A DNA stretch of 64,000 bases from Strongylocentrotus purpuratus (GCF_000002235.5 NW_022145594.1:16432501-16496500), one strand, 5' to 3'; positions 1 to 10,937 are shown, numbered from the stretch's first letter. Numbers and translations are program-made. The notes: a model not told the origin generated them from the letters alone.

Positions 1-60
1 AACAATAAAGAGTGTCCGATTTCTTTGTTCGCTGAATGAATACACTAGGCCTACTACTAG

Positions 61-95
<35 letters not shown>

Positions 96-145
96 GTACT
101 ACTACTGCTACTACTGATACTACTAATACAACTATACTACTAATT

Positions 146-177
<32 letters not shown>

Positions 178-190
178 GCTACTATTTGAA
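1..190 (-). repeat. (TAC)n microsatellite with inverted copy of the 3207-3255 flank
   Basis: The first ~50 bases match the reverse complement of 3207-3255 (shared words AACAATAAAGAG and TTTCTTTGTTCGCTGA) and run into interrupted TAC repeats to about 183. TAC is the complement of the TAG array at 2392-3206, so this is an inverted second copy of the outer part of that array. The left edge lies outside the window. Confidence 0.8.
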
Positions 191-317
191 CAAGAATATA
201 GATGCACATATTCATTAACATTCCCCTCATCAGCTCTCTCTCTCAACTTTTCCAAGATGTTACCCATATACCTTTAATACGTTAAATGGCTTTATCAAGT
301 AGGCCTACATAGGACGT

Positions 318-580
318 TGCTATTTACCTTCTCTTATGTTATTCCTTGTTTTACCATTTTATCACTTTCTCTTTCTGTCTTTCCTCATGTTATTCTTTGT
401 TTCTTCCTTCTATCATCTTCTCTTATGTTATTCTTTGTTTTTATCATTCTATCACTTCCTCTTTCTATCTTTCCTTATGTTATTCTTTATTTTGTTTTCC
501 TTCTACCACCTTCTGTTATGTTATTCTTCGTTTGTTTTATTTCCTCTTCCTATCCTTTGTTTATTCTTCTATCACCTTTT
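318..580. repeat. pyrimidine-rich tandem repeat
   Basis: Diverged direct repeats contain the word TATGTTATTCTTTG followed by TATCACTTCCTCTTTC-like text. They recur at roughly 40-50 base steps, with a higher-order period near 90. Three overlapping open frames here are Ser/Leu/Phe low-complexity by-products of TTCT-rich DNA, so no gene is called. Confidence 0.7.
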
Positions 581-773
581 AAAGGCCCACTTCACTACTT
601 GTAGCTACTTGCGCCCTCTATATAACAAACAATGCCTAATCGGTGACCATTGGTCCCCCATGATCCTCTTTTTCTTATGTTAACTGAGAGCTGAGTTGAT
701 GAGATAACCACCTGTCCAGTGACCTTGCAGGGCAGTCTAATCCCTCCTGTAAACTAAGGCAGATAAGCTTTAA
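579..773 (+). mobile_element. TTAA-flanked MITE, copy 1
   Basis: About 190 bases resemble, on the opposite strand, the copies at 40501-40653 and 49737-49915. Shared words include ACAATGCCTAATCGGTGACC, TTTTCTTATGTTAACTGAG and GATGAGATAACCACCTG. TTAA occurs at 579-582 and again near 770-773. Copy 3 shows a clean TTAA target duplication, so this family is probably a piggyBac-type non-autonomous element. Confidence 0.7.
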
Positions 774-1800
774 GTCCTGGAGGAGACGTCGCAAGATACG
801 TCACAGACTAGCCAATTTTTATTTGATCTTTTTCAGCTTCAAAAATTCAAGACCTCCTTAATTTTAATCGGATTTTGTTCTAAGTTTCACATTTTCCCCT
901 CTGCTATTAAATAATAAGCAACTTAACATCAAGGTGGATCGCCTTTAACAGATATCCGGTATGAATTTGAGTCACTCATTATCAACATACACATGCGACA
1001 TACAAAGGCACGTACACACACACACACACATATTATTCATTTTTTTGTGTATTGGAAAATTACTTATATGAAATTGCGTGTTTCATTGCTATCACATGAC
1101 AAAGCGCTTAGAATGGTACGATAAATGTATGAACATGGTTTATAAATATACATTCTAGATCACTTAGAATATCCCTGTATAGCCTATGTCTGTTTCGGTT
1201 TCCATAGTCACAATAAATGCGGGTAGTTAGCCTTTTGTATGAATAATAGATTTCCACGCATAATGCAGCAACCGGTTCCTCATTTTGAAGATAGTAGATT
1301 ACACAGTATCTCATTAATCAAACTAATTTCTTATATTGAATAGAAACCATGAAATTACCTTGCTTTCTGCAATAACATATGACGTTTGCAACATAATATA
1401 TATGTTATAAGGACCGTGCAATGATATAATAACAAACACTACTATGCTGACGTATCCTTTATATGGTCTTCATACTACATGTATAGACTTGTAATCATAT
1501 TTGATGGGGAGGAAGAAGAGAAGTGATCTTAGTTGTAATGAAAGTTAGGAGATTGTTAGTGTTTTTAGTTTTTATATTTAGCGCTATACATTAATCTAAT
1601 TAAATATGTGCCTCATCTGGAACACATGCTGCCGCATTGTTTTATAAAGGTTGAATCCAAGTCGTGAACAAACATAATAGGCCATCTGCACATCAACTAA
1701 GGGCGTGAGTCATGCATGGCGGGGAATTTGTCATGGCCTCCGTATACCGAAAGCATACAATCAATCATAATGTGGAAGGGTCTATCTGCTAATCATTAGC
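774..1800. other. no gene seen
   Basis: AT-rich DNA with a short (CA)n run near 1013-1030. No frame shows recognisable protein similarity, and the 68-codon minus-strand frame at 1108-1314 has no convincing features. Confidence 0.6.
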
Positions 1801-1833
1801 CATGTACTTTGCTCCCATCCCCCTCGTCATCCT

Positions 1834-1841
1834 CCTCTCTA

Positions 1842-1905
<64 letters not shown>

Positions 1906-2075
1906 TTTCCTTTTCCACTATGCTCCTATCCCTTTACTTATACATGCCATATTCTTTTCCCTTTTCAACAATGCTTCTATCCCCTTTCTTATAAATTATA
2001 TTCTCTTTCCTTCTCCACTATGCTACTACCCCTTTTGTTATACATGTACATTCTCTTCACTGCTCTTGCTCCCTC
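1834..2075. repeat. (CT)n microsatellite followed by three ~55-bp tandem units
   Basis: A TC/CT run of about 65 bases (1834-1900) is followed by three diverged units with the pattern TTCC-ACTATGCT-CTATCCC-TTAT-ACATG-ATTCTC, covering 1905-2065. Confidence 0.8.
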
Positions 2076-2112
2076 TCTAATTTATTTTTACTTGATAAAG
2101 TCCTTTATCTGA

Positions 2113-2391
2113 TGGCAGCTCACATCCCTGAGAAGGCTAGGGAGATGAGATTGAGATGGTTTCAACACTTGGGTATGTCTGGGAGGCCGGGGAAAACAAC
2201 AAAGGACGTTATGACGCAAACAGTGGAAGGAGGCAGAGGAAAGGGAAGGCCAAGAACTCGTTGCAAGGATAACATTAAATGATATATGGAGGAGCGAAAT
2301 ATGACAGCTGCACTAACGGGGAACAAAGGAGAAAGAAGACGGATATTCGGGCAACCAACCTCTGCTAAAGGATACAAGTTCATCAAGTAGT
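2113..2391 (+). pseudogene. non-LTR retrotransposon ORF2, C-terminal end
   Basis: This frame encodes the extreme C-terminus of a LINE reverse transcriptase protein. It reads PEKAREMRLRWFQHLG, then GGRGKGRPRTRCKDNIK, an in-frame stop where related elements have a sense codon, then YMEERNMTAALTGNKGERRR, ending KGYKFIK at the TAG that begins the (TAG)n array. The order 'RLRWFGH - GRPRTRW - MEERNM' is typical of RTE-like and related LINEs. It is 5'-truncated, as most LINE insertions are, and dead. The TAG array that follows is probably its expanded 3' tail. Confidence 0.75.
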
Positions 2392-2446
2392 AGTGGGAGT
2401 AGGAATAGTAGTAGTAGTAGTAGTAGTTGTAGTAGTGGTAGTAGTA

Positions 2447-2504
<58 letters not shown>

Positions 2505-2540
2505 AAGTAGTAGTAGTGGTAGTAGTAGTATGAGTAGTAC

Positions 2541-2575
<35 letters not shown>

Positions 2576-2576
2576 C

Positions 2577-2623
<47 letters not shown>

Positions 2624-2663
2624 TGAGTAGTAGTAGAAGTAGTGGTAGTAGTAGTAGTAGAAA

Positions 2664-2719
<56 letters not shown>

Positions 2720-2762
2720 TGAGTAGTAATAGTAGTAGTATGAGTAGTAGTGGGAGTAGGAA

Positions 2763-2813
<51 letters not shown>

Positions 2814-2876
2814 AAGTAGTAGTAGTGGTAGTAGTAGTATGAGTAGTAATAGTAGTAGTAGTAGTAGTAGTAGTAC

Positions 2877-2929
<53 letters not shown>

Positions 2930-2969
2930 TGAGTAGTAGTAGAAGTAGTGGTAGTAGTAGTAGTAGAAA

Positions 2970-3016
<47 letters not shown>

Positions 3017-3113
3017 TGAGTAATAGTAGCAGTAGTAGTAGTAGTAGAGTAGGAGTAATAGTAGAAGTAGTAGTAGTAGTAGTTGTAGTAGTAGTAGGAG
3101 GAGGAGGAGGAGG

Positions 3114-3145
<32 letters not shown>

Positions 3146-3169
3146 TAGTAGAAGTAGTGACAGTAGTAG

Positions 3170-3206
<37 letters not shown>
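2392..3206 (+). repeat. (TAG)n microsatellite, ~815 bp, with higher-order structure
   Basis: TAG trinucleotides are broken by GGT, ATG, AAG and ACT variants. The same variant string (TAGAAGTAGTAGTAGTGGTAG then TATGAGTAG) recurs near 2500 and 2810, so long blocks have duplicated. It follows directly on a LINE 3' end, so it probably grew from the LINE tail. Poly-Ser and poly-Thr frames through it are by-products. Confidence 0.9.
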
Positions 3207-3207
<1 letters not shown>

Positions 3208-3255
3208 TATACACTCAGCGAACAAAGAAAGTGGACTCTCTTTATTGTTCAAACT
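3207..3255 (+). repeat. flank of (TAG)n array, inverted relative to 1-50
   Basis: This segment is the reverse complement of the start of the window, with a few differences. Together the two define a 3.25-kb interval bounded by inverted repeats. Confidence 0.75.
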
Positions 3256-3893
3256 TGTCATAGTAAATCGTTAATAAAATAAGATAAAATATGAATCAAA
3301 TTAAAGGAAAAATATTACTCTACCAACATCAATCAAGATAAACATTTGAACTTTCATACTTAAATAAACATACCCATTTGGCCATTAGAAGGTCTAATTA
3401 AACAGCTTGGAGAAAATAGAGCTAGCTAGTAGTCATTCGAATGTTAACGAACATGTTAATGATATTCTTGTTCAATAATGCATTACAAAGAATGATAAAC
3501 AATGAGGAGTATTTAGCTCTGGATGTCAAATGTATAGTCTCAGGACTGCATGGTTCTTGCAAAGCACAGGTCAAGATGTCTCTCCTTTCATGTGTTTTGT
3601 AATTAGGATTTTGTTGGGTTTTCCTTTTGTTTTCCCTTTTTTAAATTTGACTCTTTGAGATGGAAATGCTCATCAAAACATATTAATGGCCAGATGCTCC
3701 ATTTTCGCAATTTTCTTTCAGAGACCTTTTATACTTTTTTTTTTTCTACTTTTATTATTGTTGAATGGCTATACTCACTCATGAGTATGGTTAGAAATTC
3801 AATTTGTGCATATTATCTTAATGAGGATAAATTTATGTTTATTTTGATTATGAAAGATAAATTTGCATTTAATAGTTATTTGAATATCTTTTT
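3256..3893. other. no gene seen
   Basis: AT-rich unassigned DNA. The 124-codon frame at 3655-4029 runs into the MITE inverted repeats and has no recognisable domain. Confidence 0.55.
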
Positions 3894-4029
3894 TTACACA
3901 CTTAGAATTAAGGGTGCGATTGGGGTCCAAATTTGCATCCACCTACGCGTATTTGGCAGAGGGTGGTGCTATAGTAGCAGATGGTACTTATATTGTAGCA
4001 GAATCGCACCCTTATTTCTTAGTGTGTAA
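3894..4029. mobile_element. short MITE with ~28-bp terminal inverted repeats
   Basis: The left end TTACACACTTAGAATTAAGG, followed by GTGCGATT, matches the reverse complement of the right end ending GTGTGTAA with few mismatches. Total length is 136 bp and there is no coding potential. The family is unknown. Confidence 0.7.
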
Positions 4030-4800
4030 CTAGTATTCACTTTCTATGTTAGCTGAGCATTATGTAAAGAGTATGGAAATAACATATCCATTAACTGTGT
4101 CAACTGACGTAGACTCAATAAAAATACAATACGAACGGGAATGAGATGGCAAAGGTTGCTTGGAAAGGAAGTCTTTAGAAAAGAAGCTAGTTCGTAGATT
4201 AAAATTTCATGACGCAGCCCCAACTTATCACCCATCCCCAGTTATTAGAATGATGGTAGGTTCGTGTACAAAAATATTGCACACTCAATTTATATATTGA
4301 AAGAGATGTAGCCTATGAACTTTAAACATATTTCGTTTTTCCTATTGTTGTACCTGATATCAAAATAGTGTCAATGGGAGAGTTCATCAAAAGACCAATT
4401 CAACTGTTCATGTGTATGTAATTTTCAAACTAAATCTGGTCAATGCATTTATTCACTGCAAGGTGAACAGCGCCATCTACATGTACCCATGATAAGTTCA
4501 TTGCTGTGCCAAATTACATCCGATTGGCCATGGATATGCTATTATATACGGAGACAAAATAGTGAACGCGTGCTTGTGAAAAGTACGTAACTTCATCTAA
4601 TTTTTGTATCAATATTTTGGTGTCACCCGTTCCTGGGAGGTGATTAACGAATAGAATAACTGTAACCTGGTCTCTCCTCCCTGTATAACTAAATAGGGGT
4701 GTGCAGGTCGACAATTACACCGGGATTTTCCCCTACTCTTATACAAATATTGCAGTGGGTTCTTAACGTGCAAAGGTAGTGAATCTCATCTACACGGGGC
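4030..4800. other. no gene seen
   Basis: No frame with recognisable similarity. Minus-strand frames of 63 and 66 codons (4044-4235, 4514-4714) look random. Confidence 0.5.
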
Positions 4801-4817
4801 CTCCATTTAACGTCCTA

Positions 4818-5140
4818 TTCGAGGGGAGGGGGGGGGGGTAGTGATCTTAATTTTTTTTCTCGTATTTGACCTCGAAAATGTGAAAAACGTGCCGATCAAT
4901 ATCTCGCTCAGTTGGGGGGTGGGGGGGGGGGGGTAGTCATCATAATTTTTTTTTTCGTATTTCACCTCGAAAATGTGATAATCGAGCCTACCAATTTTTC
5001 CGCTCAGTGGGGGTGGGGGTAGTATGCATAATTTATTTTTTGTATTTTACCCCGAATTTTTGTTTCTTTCTTTTCTTTTATTTAAAAAAAAATTTAAAAA
5101 AATAAGCCAGGCCCCCCCCCCCCCCGTGGATCCGCGCCTG
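4818..5140 (-). mobile_element. three ~105-bp tandem units plus hAT-like terminus
   Basis: Three units each contain a poly-G run, GTAGT-ATCATAATTTTTTT, TCGTATTT-ACCTCGAAAATGTG and a CGCTCAGT-GGG border, starting near 4830, 4914 and 5010. The segment ends in poly-C then GTGGATCCGCGCCTG. Reversed, this reads CAGGCGCGGATCCAC and resembles the CAGGGGCGGATCC termini of hAT-type non-autonomous elements. The other terminus was not located. Confidence 0.5.
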
Positions 5141-5144
5141 AACC

Positions 5145-5292
5145 TATCAATTGCCTAGTACCCATTTACCCATGAGTGGAAAGTGGCGAACGAGGATCAA
5201 TGTCTTGCCAAAGGACGGGTTGGTATTCGAACCCTCTATATTAAGATTGAGAGTCAAGTGAATGAACCACTTTACCACGACACCCCTACGAT
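5145..5292 (-). mobile_element. tRNA-derived SINE, truncated
   Basis: On the minus strand this reads GTGTCGTGGTAAAGTGG (A-box-like), then GGGTTCGAATACC (B-box-like), then CCTTTGGCAAGACATTGATC and GGGTAAATGGGTAC. It is the same family as the fuller SINE at 47101-47466, which has the same order and spacing. The 3' body and tail are missing. Confidence 0.8.
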
Positions 5293-5554
5293 AATAAGCG
5301 TTTTAATGTAGGATTACATTTTAAAGTTAAGTACTCACAGAGTTGATTTACCATAATATTTTTTATTTCACAGGAGCTTATAATTTAAATGCAATACGAT
5401 CGACAAAGTTGCACAAACAATTAATTTTGTCCAAACAATTATGTATTAAAAAAACAGCGCACTGTGCCAGCTTTTATTTATTTAGACTCCCAAACAAATG
5501 TAATGTCATTGTAAGTAAATAAATTTAATTTTGAGCTTAAATAATTTTCCCTCG

Positions 5555-5590
<36 letters not shown>

Positions 5591-5684
5591 ATTTGTAACT
5601 CTTTATCTAGTACTTGATCATCTGTCTCTCTCCCTCATGTGTCTAAACATATTTCTCAATCTCTTTCTGCTCCTCTCGGAACTT
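5293..5684. other. no gene; (CT)n run at 5560-5585
   Basis: AT-rich DNA with one pyrimidine microsatellite. No coding similarity seen. Confidence 0.55.
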
Positions 5685-6045
5685 TCTTTTTAATCATTCT
5701 TTCAGATCAGTCAAAAGATTCATACAAAAGAACACATATAATAAAAAAGAAACAGATAACAATGGAAACAACTAAACACTCAGCTGTCAAAGGTACCAAC
5801 CAAATGAAATGTTAGACTAATTTATCAATTAATGTGCGAATATTACAATGACTTTATTGCATAATACGAAAATGACTTTTTAGACTATACAAATGCAATT
5901 GCAATTTCCCTTATGTGGGGAAATTCTTTGAGATATTGGCAATAGTATTTTACTCAGTAAATATATGAATTGTTGAAACATACATACGAAAGGTTATCGA
6001 TAAGTTTAATTCACCTGAACAACGCCGTTCTACTCCGCTTCATTA
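5685..6045 (-). pseudogene. diverged copy of the last intron of the Ig-receptor gene
   Basis: This block aligns by eye over ~350 bases with 11028-11365, which is intron 7 plus the end of exon 7 of the receptor gene. Shared landmarks, in the same order, are TCTTTCAGATCAGTCAAAAG, GAACACATATA, CAAATGAA-TTTTAGACTAATT, TACAATGAC, TTGAGATATT, ATAGTATTTT and AAAGGTTATCGATAA-TTTAATTCACC. No open exon is recognisable next to it. It is therefore a broken or heavily diverged duplicate of the gene's 3' part, not a functional second gene. Confidence 0.7.
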
Positions 6046-6655
6046 TCTCAGTTAGAATTAAGTTTGTCGTCTTTTTGCCTTCTGTTCATTTCATATTTCA
6101 CGATTGCCTTTTCCTCTATTTCATTCGATTCATTACTCCCTCCCCCCCCCCACTTGTATTTCTCCTTCCCTCACATTCATGTAATCATACATATAAACAA
6201 ACATTCAAAATCTTTCCCTAATCCTCTTCTATCCATTGGTCCCTCCTAGTCTTGTGTAACAAATCTAAAAAAAAAAAAACGTTAACCAAATGTATCTAAA
6301 TATGGAGTTTTTAAGCTTTGAAAAAAAATGCATTACATGTCTCTTGATTTAGTTCACCGTTAACAAGAAAAATCAGTAGCACCATTTTCTGTTAGACTGT
6401 ATCTCTTCTCAGCATTTTTCATTGACCGACATAAGAGTCAAAATGTATTTATTCAATAGAATTGTAAGTGTCCAAATACATGTGCAGCTGCCAATTGTGA
6501 CTGTAGCCACAATAACATTTTACAGAAAATGTGCATATATAGAAATATTTTGTGGTTAAAATAAATGGTATATCGAACTATGCATTAAATTAATTGGCTC
6601 AATAAATGTGTCAAAAATCAACCTCTCTCTTCCTCTTTTTTCTCTCTCTCCCTCG

Positions 6656-6705
<50 letters not shown>

Positions 6706-6831
6706 TTATCCATATACGCATGGATATATCCTAATACATATACCTATACATCATTCTCTCTGAGTCTGTGTATTATTATGATACAACATGTATATGTTAA
6801 CTTATTTGTTAATGATTTATTTGATTAAACA
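6046..6831. other. no gene; (TA)n microsatellite at 6656-6702
   Basis: AT-rich unassigned DNA. Two short frames at 5970-6249 lack any known domain. A (TA)n run of about 46 bases follows a CT-rich stretch. Confidence 0.6.
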
Positions 6832-7236
6832 TTAAAGATAAACTCAAGTTCTGGTAAAAAAATAAATAAATAATAATTCTCACAGAATCAAACGAAACTT
6901 ACACTGAATGTTCAAGATTACAAATAAATGACATGTGCCAAACAATTTTGGAAGAAAATGTATACTGGCTGAGTAATGATCGAGCATAGAAAGACAAGGA
7001 AATCAAGGTAGTACTAGCCCCGACGCCATGTGTGTTGTCCCATATATAGCTTTATGTGTACAGTGCTTGTTACTTTAACAAGACTCGGCCAAATTTATTA
7101 TGATTTTGATGACTCCAGAACCTTGCAGTGCACACCAATACTTATATGGTACATGATCAACTGTTTCTGATCCATTCCACACCTTTTCTTTCACAATGCA
7201 ATCGCATTACCAGAACTCACCTTTATCTTTAATTAA
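6832..7236. mobile_element. MITE family A, full length (~405 bp)
   Basis: The left end TTAAAGATAAACTCAAGTTC matches the reverse complement of the right end (TTAAAGATAAAGGTGAGTTC), giving ~25-bp terminal inverted repeats ending CTGGTAA. The right half (from about 7036) recurs at 13052-13262 and 19447-19646. The third of these interrupts a LINE reading frame, which shows the family was mobile. Confidence 0.75.
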
Positions 7237-7756
7237 AGGGATAGTTGAGTTCTTGTCTAAGACCACAAATGCCCCCAAAGTGCATGGTTATTGCTGTTAT
7301 TCTTATTTAGTGCCCATTTAGGACCTTAAAATGTCATGAAGGTAATTTTAGACCGCAAGATGTGTGAAATTTAGATTAAATATGATCATACCAATTCAGC
7401 TCCACTTTCAAATAAATATGGTGACCGTTAATAAATGAATTACTTAATAATACAAATACCCGGATCAGCCGGTTGTGCTTATTATAACCAACAGGAGAAG
7501 CCGACAAAAGCAAACAATGGCATTGGCTGTAATAAAACATATAAGGCGCCATCTCTTTTTTCCAACGGCTGGTTCAAAATGATCGAAAACATGTAAGGGC
7601 CCCACATCTATTAGAAATAATTATATTTACGGATATTTCAGCCATTTCTGAACGGATATTGATCAAACATAGATGATGTTGCCATTTCAATTGTATGTTA
7701 TTTCAAATGCTACAATCAGTTTTTCATTATCTCACAAAACTCAGTTATCCCTTAGT
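7233..7756. mobile_element. MITE family B, ~520 bp
   Basis: The left end AGGGATAGTTGAGTTCTTG, after TTAA at 7233-7236, pairs with the right end ending CTCAGTTATCCCT. The inverted repeats are about 17 bp. No coding frame is present. It abuts MITE A, sharing the TTAA. The right flank reads TTAG, so any target duplication has decayed. Confidence 0.6.
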
Positions 7757-9505
7757 ACATTTGAAACGAAAGTAACTAAGCATTTATACATGTATTGCAA
7801 GAGCTCCCAGTAATTATTTATTATTCTGTATATATGAATCTTACTAAATTCCGTCTATAATTCTTGAGGGGCGTGACTTTCTTTCATTTCTAAATTTCAA
7901 TGGACATTAGGGGACATTCCCCTTGTTAATTGATTATTACTATAGCAGAGTTTATCACACAGAGAAAAATATATCAAGAGACCTAGACAAATGTAATATA
8001 TGTTACAATTATACAAATACATTGATACAAATAGTAATATTTATATTCATTTTTATGTTGAATTAAATTGAATGCCTAAAACCATGATAGAATGCATTGA
8101 CACTGGAAGTGAGATTAAGTAGTGACAATGATAATTATATCTTCTCTTTTGTTTTGAAACCTTTTGAGTGTCATTGCCAACAAAATAAAATATCTTCATG
8201 CAGGATTTGATCAGATTTGAAAGTTTCATTTATTTTTGGTTTCGTTTTTATTGTGAATTCATCATAAACCAGCATCCCCTACTCATAACTAAAAGGACAA
8301 GCAGTGGCGTATTAATCTCTTCCGATGGAAGGGATGAAGGTGAAGTCGCAATGAGGCCTATAAATATATCTCACGCAAACCCACTACTCCATTGGAGATG
8401 GGAGTGAGGTTTATTTTTTAACACATTTCAGGACGTTATAAATCTATTTCCAATAGTTTGATATCACGTCAAAAAAAAATTGTTGACTATTATTACAGTC
8501 ATTTATATTTAATGTGTACCTAAGAACAGATAGAATGTATAAAAATCAACGTAAAACATAAAGAATCAAATAAAAGAAAGCGCAAACGAACACAAAGTCG
8601 GCCTTGGGTTCCAAGTATGCCCTATGTTATGCAATCCTGCGTCAAGAAGTCTACCACTAGTACTAGACAAGTCGTTTTATGAGAGTGTGTATTTCAAAAT
8701 TATTTTTCAATATACTCAGCGTATTTTAGAAATTTTATTATACACAAAAGAGTGTCGGGGTATCTATACCGCACCCTTTTTTTATATTTTATATCAAGTA
8801 CTTCACAGAAAAGTGGAGATGGCAATATATCAATTCTACTCTCAGTATATAATACAACTGTCACTCTACTTTCATAAAGTGATACTTCATTTGTCACTGA
8901 TAAAATGAAAGTTACAAACGTTTGTTTTATTTTACACGTTTCGTTAGCAATTTACTTTGTATATGCATACCATGGACGTCATAGGTAAATACAAGTGTTA
9001 GAATGAAAATAAAACATTAGAAATTCGGACAGACTTCCTCATGTCGATCTTAAATACAGAACAAGATCTATACTTTAAATAAAATATTTCCATATTTTTA
9101 TATAAACATCGGACTATAGTGTTTAAATAATGTGAACATGAAATTGCAAAGAAGTACCCAATTCCACTCGGAGATGTTATTATATCATTGCAATACCCAC
9201 TTAATAAATATTCCGGTGAAATAAATTGTGTTATTGCCTTTAGATATTTGTTAGTGAATGGAATATTCCGTCATATGTCATTATCATAAATAGGCCTAAT
9301 ACACAACAATAAGTAAAGAGAAAACTGATAATTATTATAATTATTTTATTGATCAATACAATGTTTATTTGTTGTTATTTTTCCCCCCCGCAGTATGTCC
9401 TTTAATGCATTATACATGTGTCTCCATAACAACAGCTGTTGAGTAATAATAACAATGACTGGATGCAACATTGAACATGTAATAATATGACACATACTGT
9501 GTGTA
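7757..9505. other. no gene seen
   Basis: About 1.75 kb of AT-rich DNA. Frames of 65-94 codons at 8198-8908 have no recognisable motif, and two of them are on opposite strands of the same DNA. Confidence 0.55.
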
Positions 9506-9778
9506 TAATAATAATAATAATCTTTTAAAGCCCACTCCAATATTTATTAATTTAAACCGAAAATGGAAATTCTTTTTGCCCAATTGATCGTGAGCCCGGC
9601 AGCCACTGAACAGCGCCAGATCGACGTTGCTCTATCCCTTATTGTTGAACGCCAAACAAGGTAGTATATAGCAGCAACTCCCGTCTTTTATCGTCTTTTG
9701 GTATGACGTGGCCGGGGTTCGAACCCACGACCTCCCGGTTGTGAGGCGGACGCTCTACTGACTGAGCCAACACACCGG
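9506..9778 (-). mobile_element. tRNA-derived SINE, second family
   Basis: On the minus strand the head reads TGGCTCAGTCAGTAGAGCG (A box), a CTCACAA anticodon-like loop, and GGGTTCGAACCCC (B box). A ~190-base body follows, ending GGAGTGGGCTTTAAAAGATT with an (ATT)n tail. The loop would be Val(CAC)-like. It is a SINE, not a tRNA gene, because of the long fused body and simple tail, and the anticodon stem has a mismatch. Confidence 0.85.
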
Positions 9779-10589
9779 TATTTGGTATGCCCTCGACAGT
9801 AAACTCACATCACTAACAGATTGAAAGAGGACCTCAGGTAAGATACCAATACTGTGCATCACAGTGCCAGCCAGCACCCACAGACCACATCCCAAAACCG
9901 AATTAGCCAGAACAATAGATCAATGTTTACATATTATTAGAATCAAAGAAGGATGCGAAACATGTTATAAAAAATGTAAATTCACAATGAAAACATGCAA
10001 TCGAATGTCAAATGCATGTACAGTTGACGTTCATACTATTTTTATCCTAACTACGATTACAATTCAGTGTTTGCTATTAAGAGCAAGGAAAGGATGCAGG
10101 TTATCAAAAACAAACTGTTCGTACGATTGTGTTGATAGATGTACACGTCACATTTCTAATTTATAAATGATAGTGACATTTTGACAAACACAAGTTCAAA
10201 TGTTTTGTATCCATTGAAACTTGAAATTTGTGTCATTTGCATCATTCCTATGATTAAAGTTCGTTTTGTATTCTAAGAAGAGAAGTGTTTGAAAACAGTT
10301 AAATGTATACGACCAATTGTCTCTTTAACTCAGAAGTAATAAGGTAAGCAATGAACAATTCAAATACCTTAATTTAGAAGTACGTTGTGAACATACAATC
10401 TAGGCCATTATCGTTATCCTTAACGTTGTTTCAAATATCTGTACTTTATTTATATCATTTACACCATTGCTATGATTAAGATACAATTCGTATATTTTGT
10501 TCGTTACAGGAAAAGGTTGTAAACATACTAACTACAATTATATGGTAAATAACATTGATTGCACCCAATTACACTTCAATTCCCTTTCT
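9779..10589. other. 3' flank of the receptor gene
   Basis: Expected to contain the 3' UTR of the minus-strand receptor gene. A 100-codon Cys-rich plus-strand frame lies at 9864-10166, but there is no support for it as a gene. A stretch at 10385-10450 resembles the end of the last exon (10603-10670): both have a shared ATCCTTAAC word followed by TATCTGTACT. Confidence 0.4.
10445..10450 (-). terminator. candidate polyadenylation signal AATAAA
   Basis: AATAAA on the minus strand lies 140 bases past the receptor stop codon. In such AT-rich DNA this hexamer is common, so the call rests only on its position. Confidence 0.3.
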
Positions 10590-10937
10590 TTAAAGGTAAG
10601 TTGTTAACACATCATCAAGATCATCAGTGTGATCCTTAACAATGCTTCGCTTATCTGTACTCATTTCACAATAAGTTGACGCACCTTCGGTGTTAACATA
10701 AGTAGGCTCCTCCTTCAGATGTGAAGGTGTCTTCCCTTGCTTGCGGACGAGAGTGGGGCTAACGTAAATCACAGCATCATCATGATCGTCAACTGTGGGA
10801 TAGGAGACCTGTTGGCTAGTACCAGCTTGGGATCTACAATTCAGTATAGGCTTCATAGCCATGTAGGTATGGGGTACTTCAGGAACAGCGGGGATTGCAT
10901 TTCTGAGGTCTGATTGGTCAACGTTGAGGTCCAAAGA
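10590..10937 (-). CDS. Ig receptor exon 8: tyrosine-motif tail and stop
   Basis: The acceptor TTGGTTAACAG enters in phase 0. The exon encodes 115 residues and a stop. Tyrosine contexts are HTYMAMKP, QVSYPTVDD, AVIYVSPTL, EPTYVNTEG and STYCEMSTD. The acidic end DDLDDVLTTYL matches a class I PDZ ligand (T at -2, L at 0). The motifs are spaced 9-22 residues apart, as in signalling tails of immune and adhesion receptors. A frame this rich in docking motifs is unlikely by chance. Confidence 0.85.
   Translation of the reverse strand, partial: SLDLNVDQSDLRNAIPAVPEVPHTYMAMKPILNCRSQAGTSQQVSYPTVDDHDDAVIYVSPTLVRKQGKTPSHLKEEPTYVNTEGASTYCEMSTDKRSIVKDHTDDLDDVLTTYL

Noticed and set aside
317..683. Three overlapping Ser/Leu/Phe-rich frames
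   Set aside because: They arise from pyrimidine-rich tandem repeats; all three frames on one strand stay open, as expected for low-complexity DNA.
2383..3282. Long poly-Thr, poly-Ser, poly-Leu and poly-Tyr open frames
   Set aside because: They are the six readings of a (TAG)n/(CTA)n microsatellite and have no start context, splice support or domain.
9700..9778. Functional tRNA-Val gene
   Set aside because: A/B boxes and an anticodon-like loop exist, but the anticodon stem is mismatched and a SINE body with an (ATT)n tail follows.
9864..10166. 100-codon Cys-rich frame that might be a small secreted peptide
   Set aside because: No signal peptide, no regular cysteine spacing and no splice support; it lies antisense in the 3' flank of the receptor.
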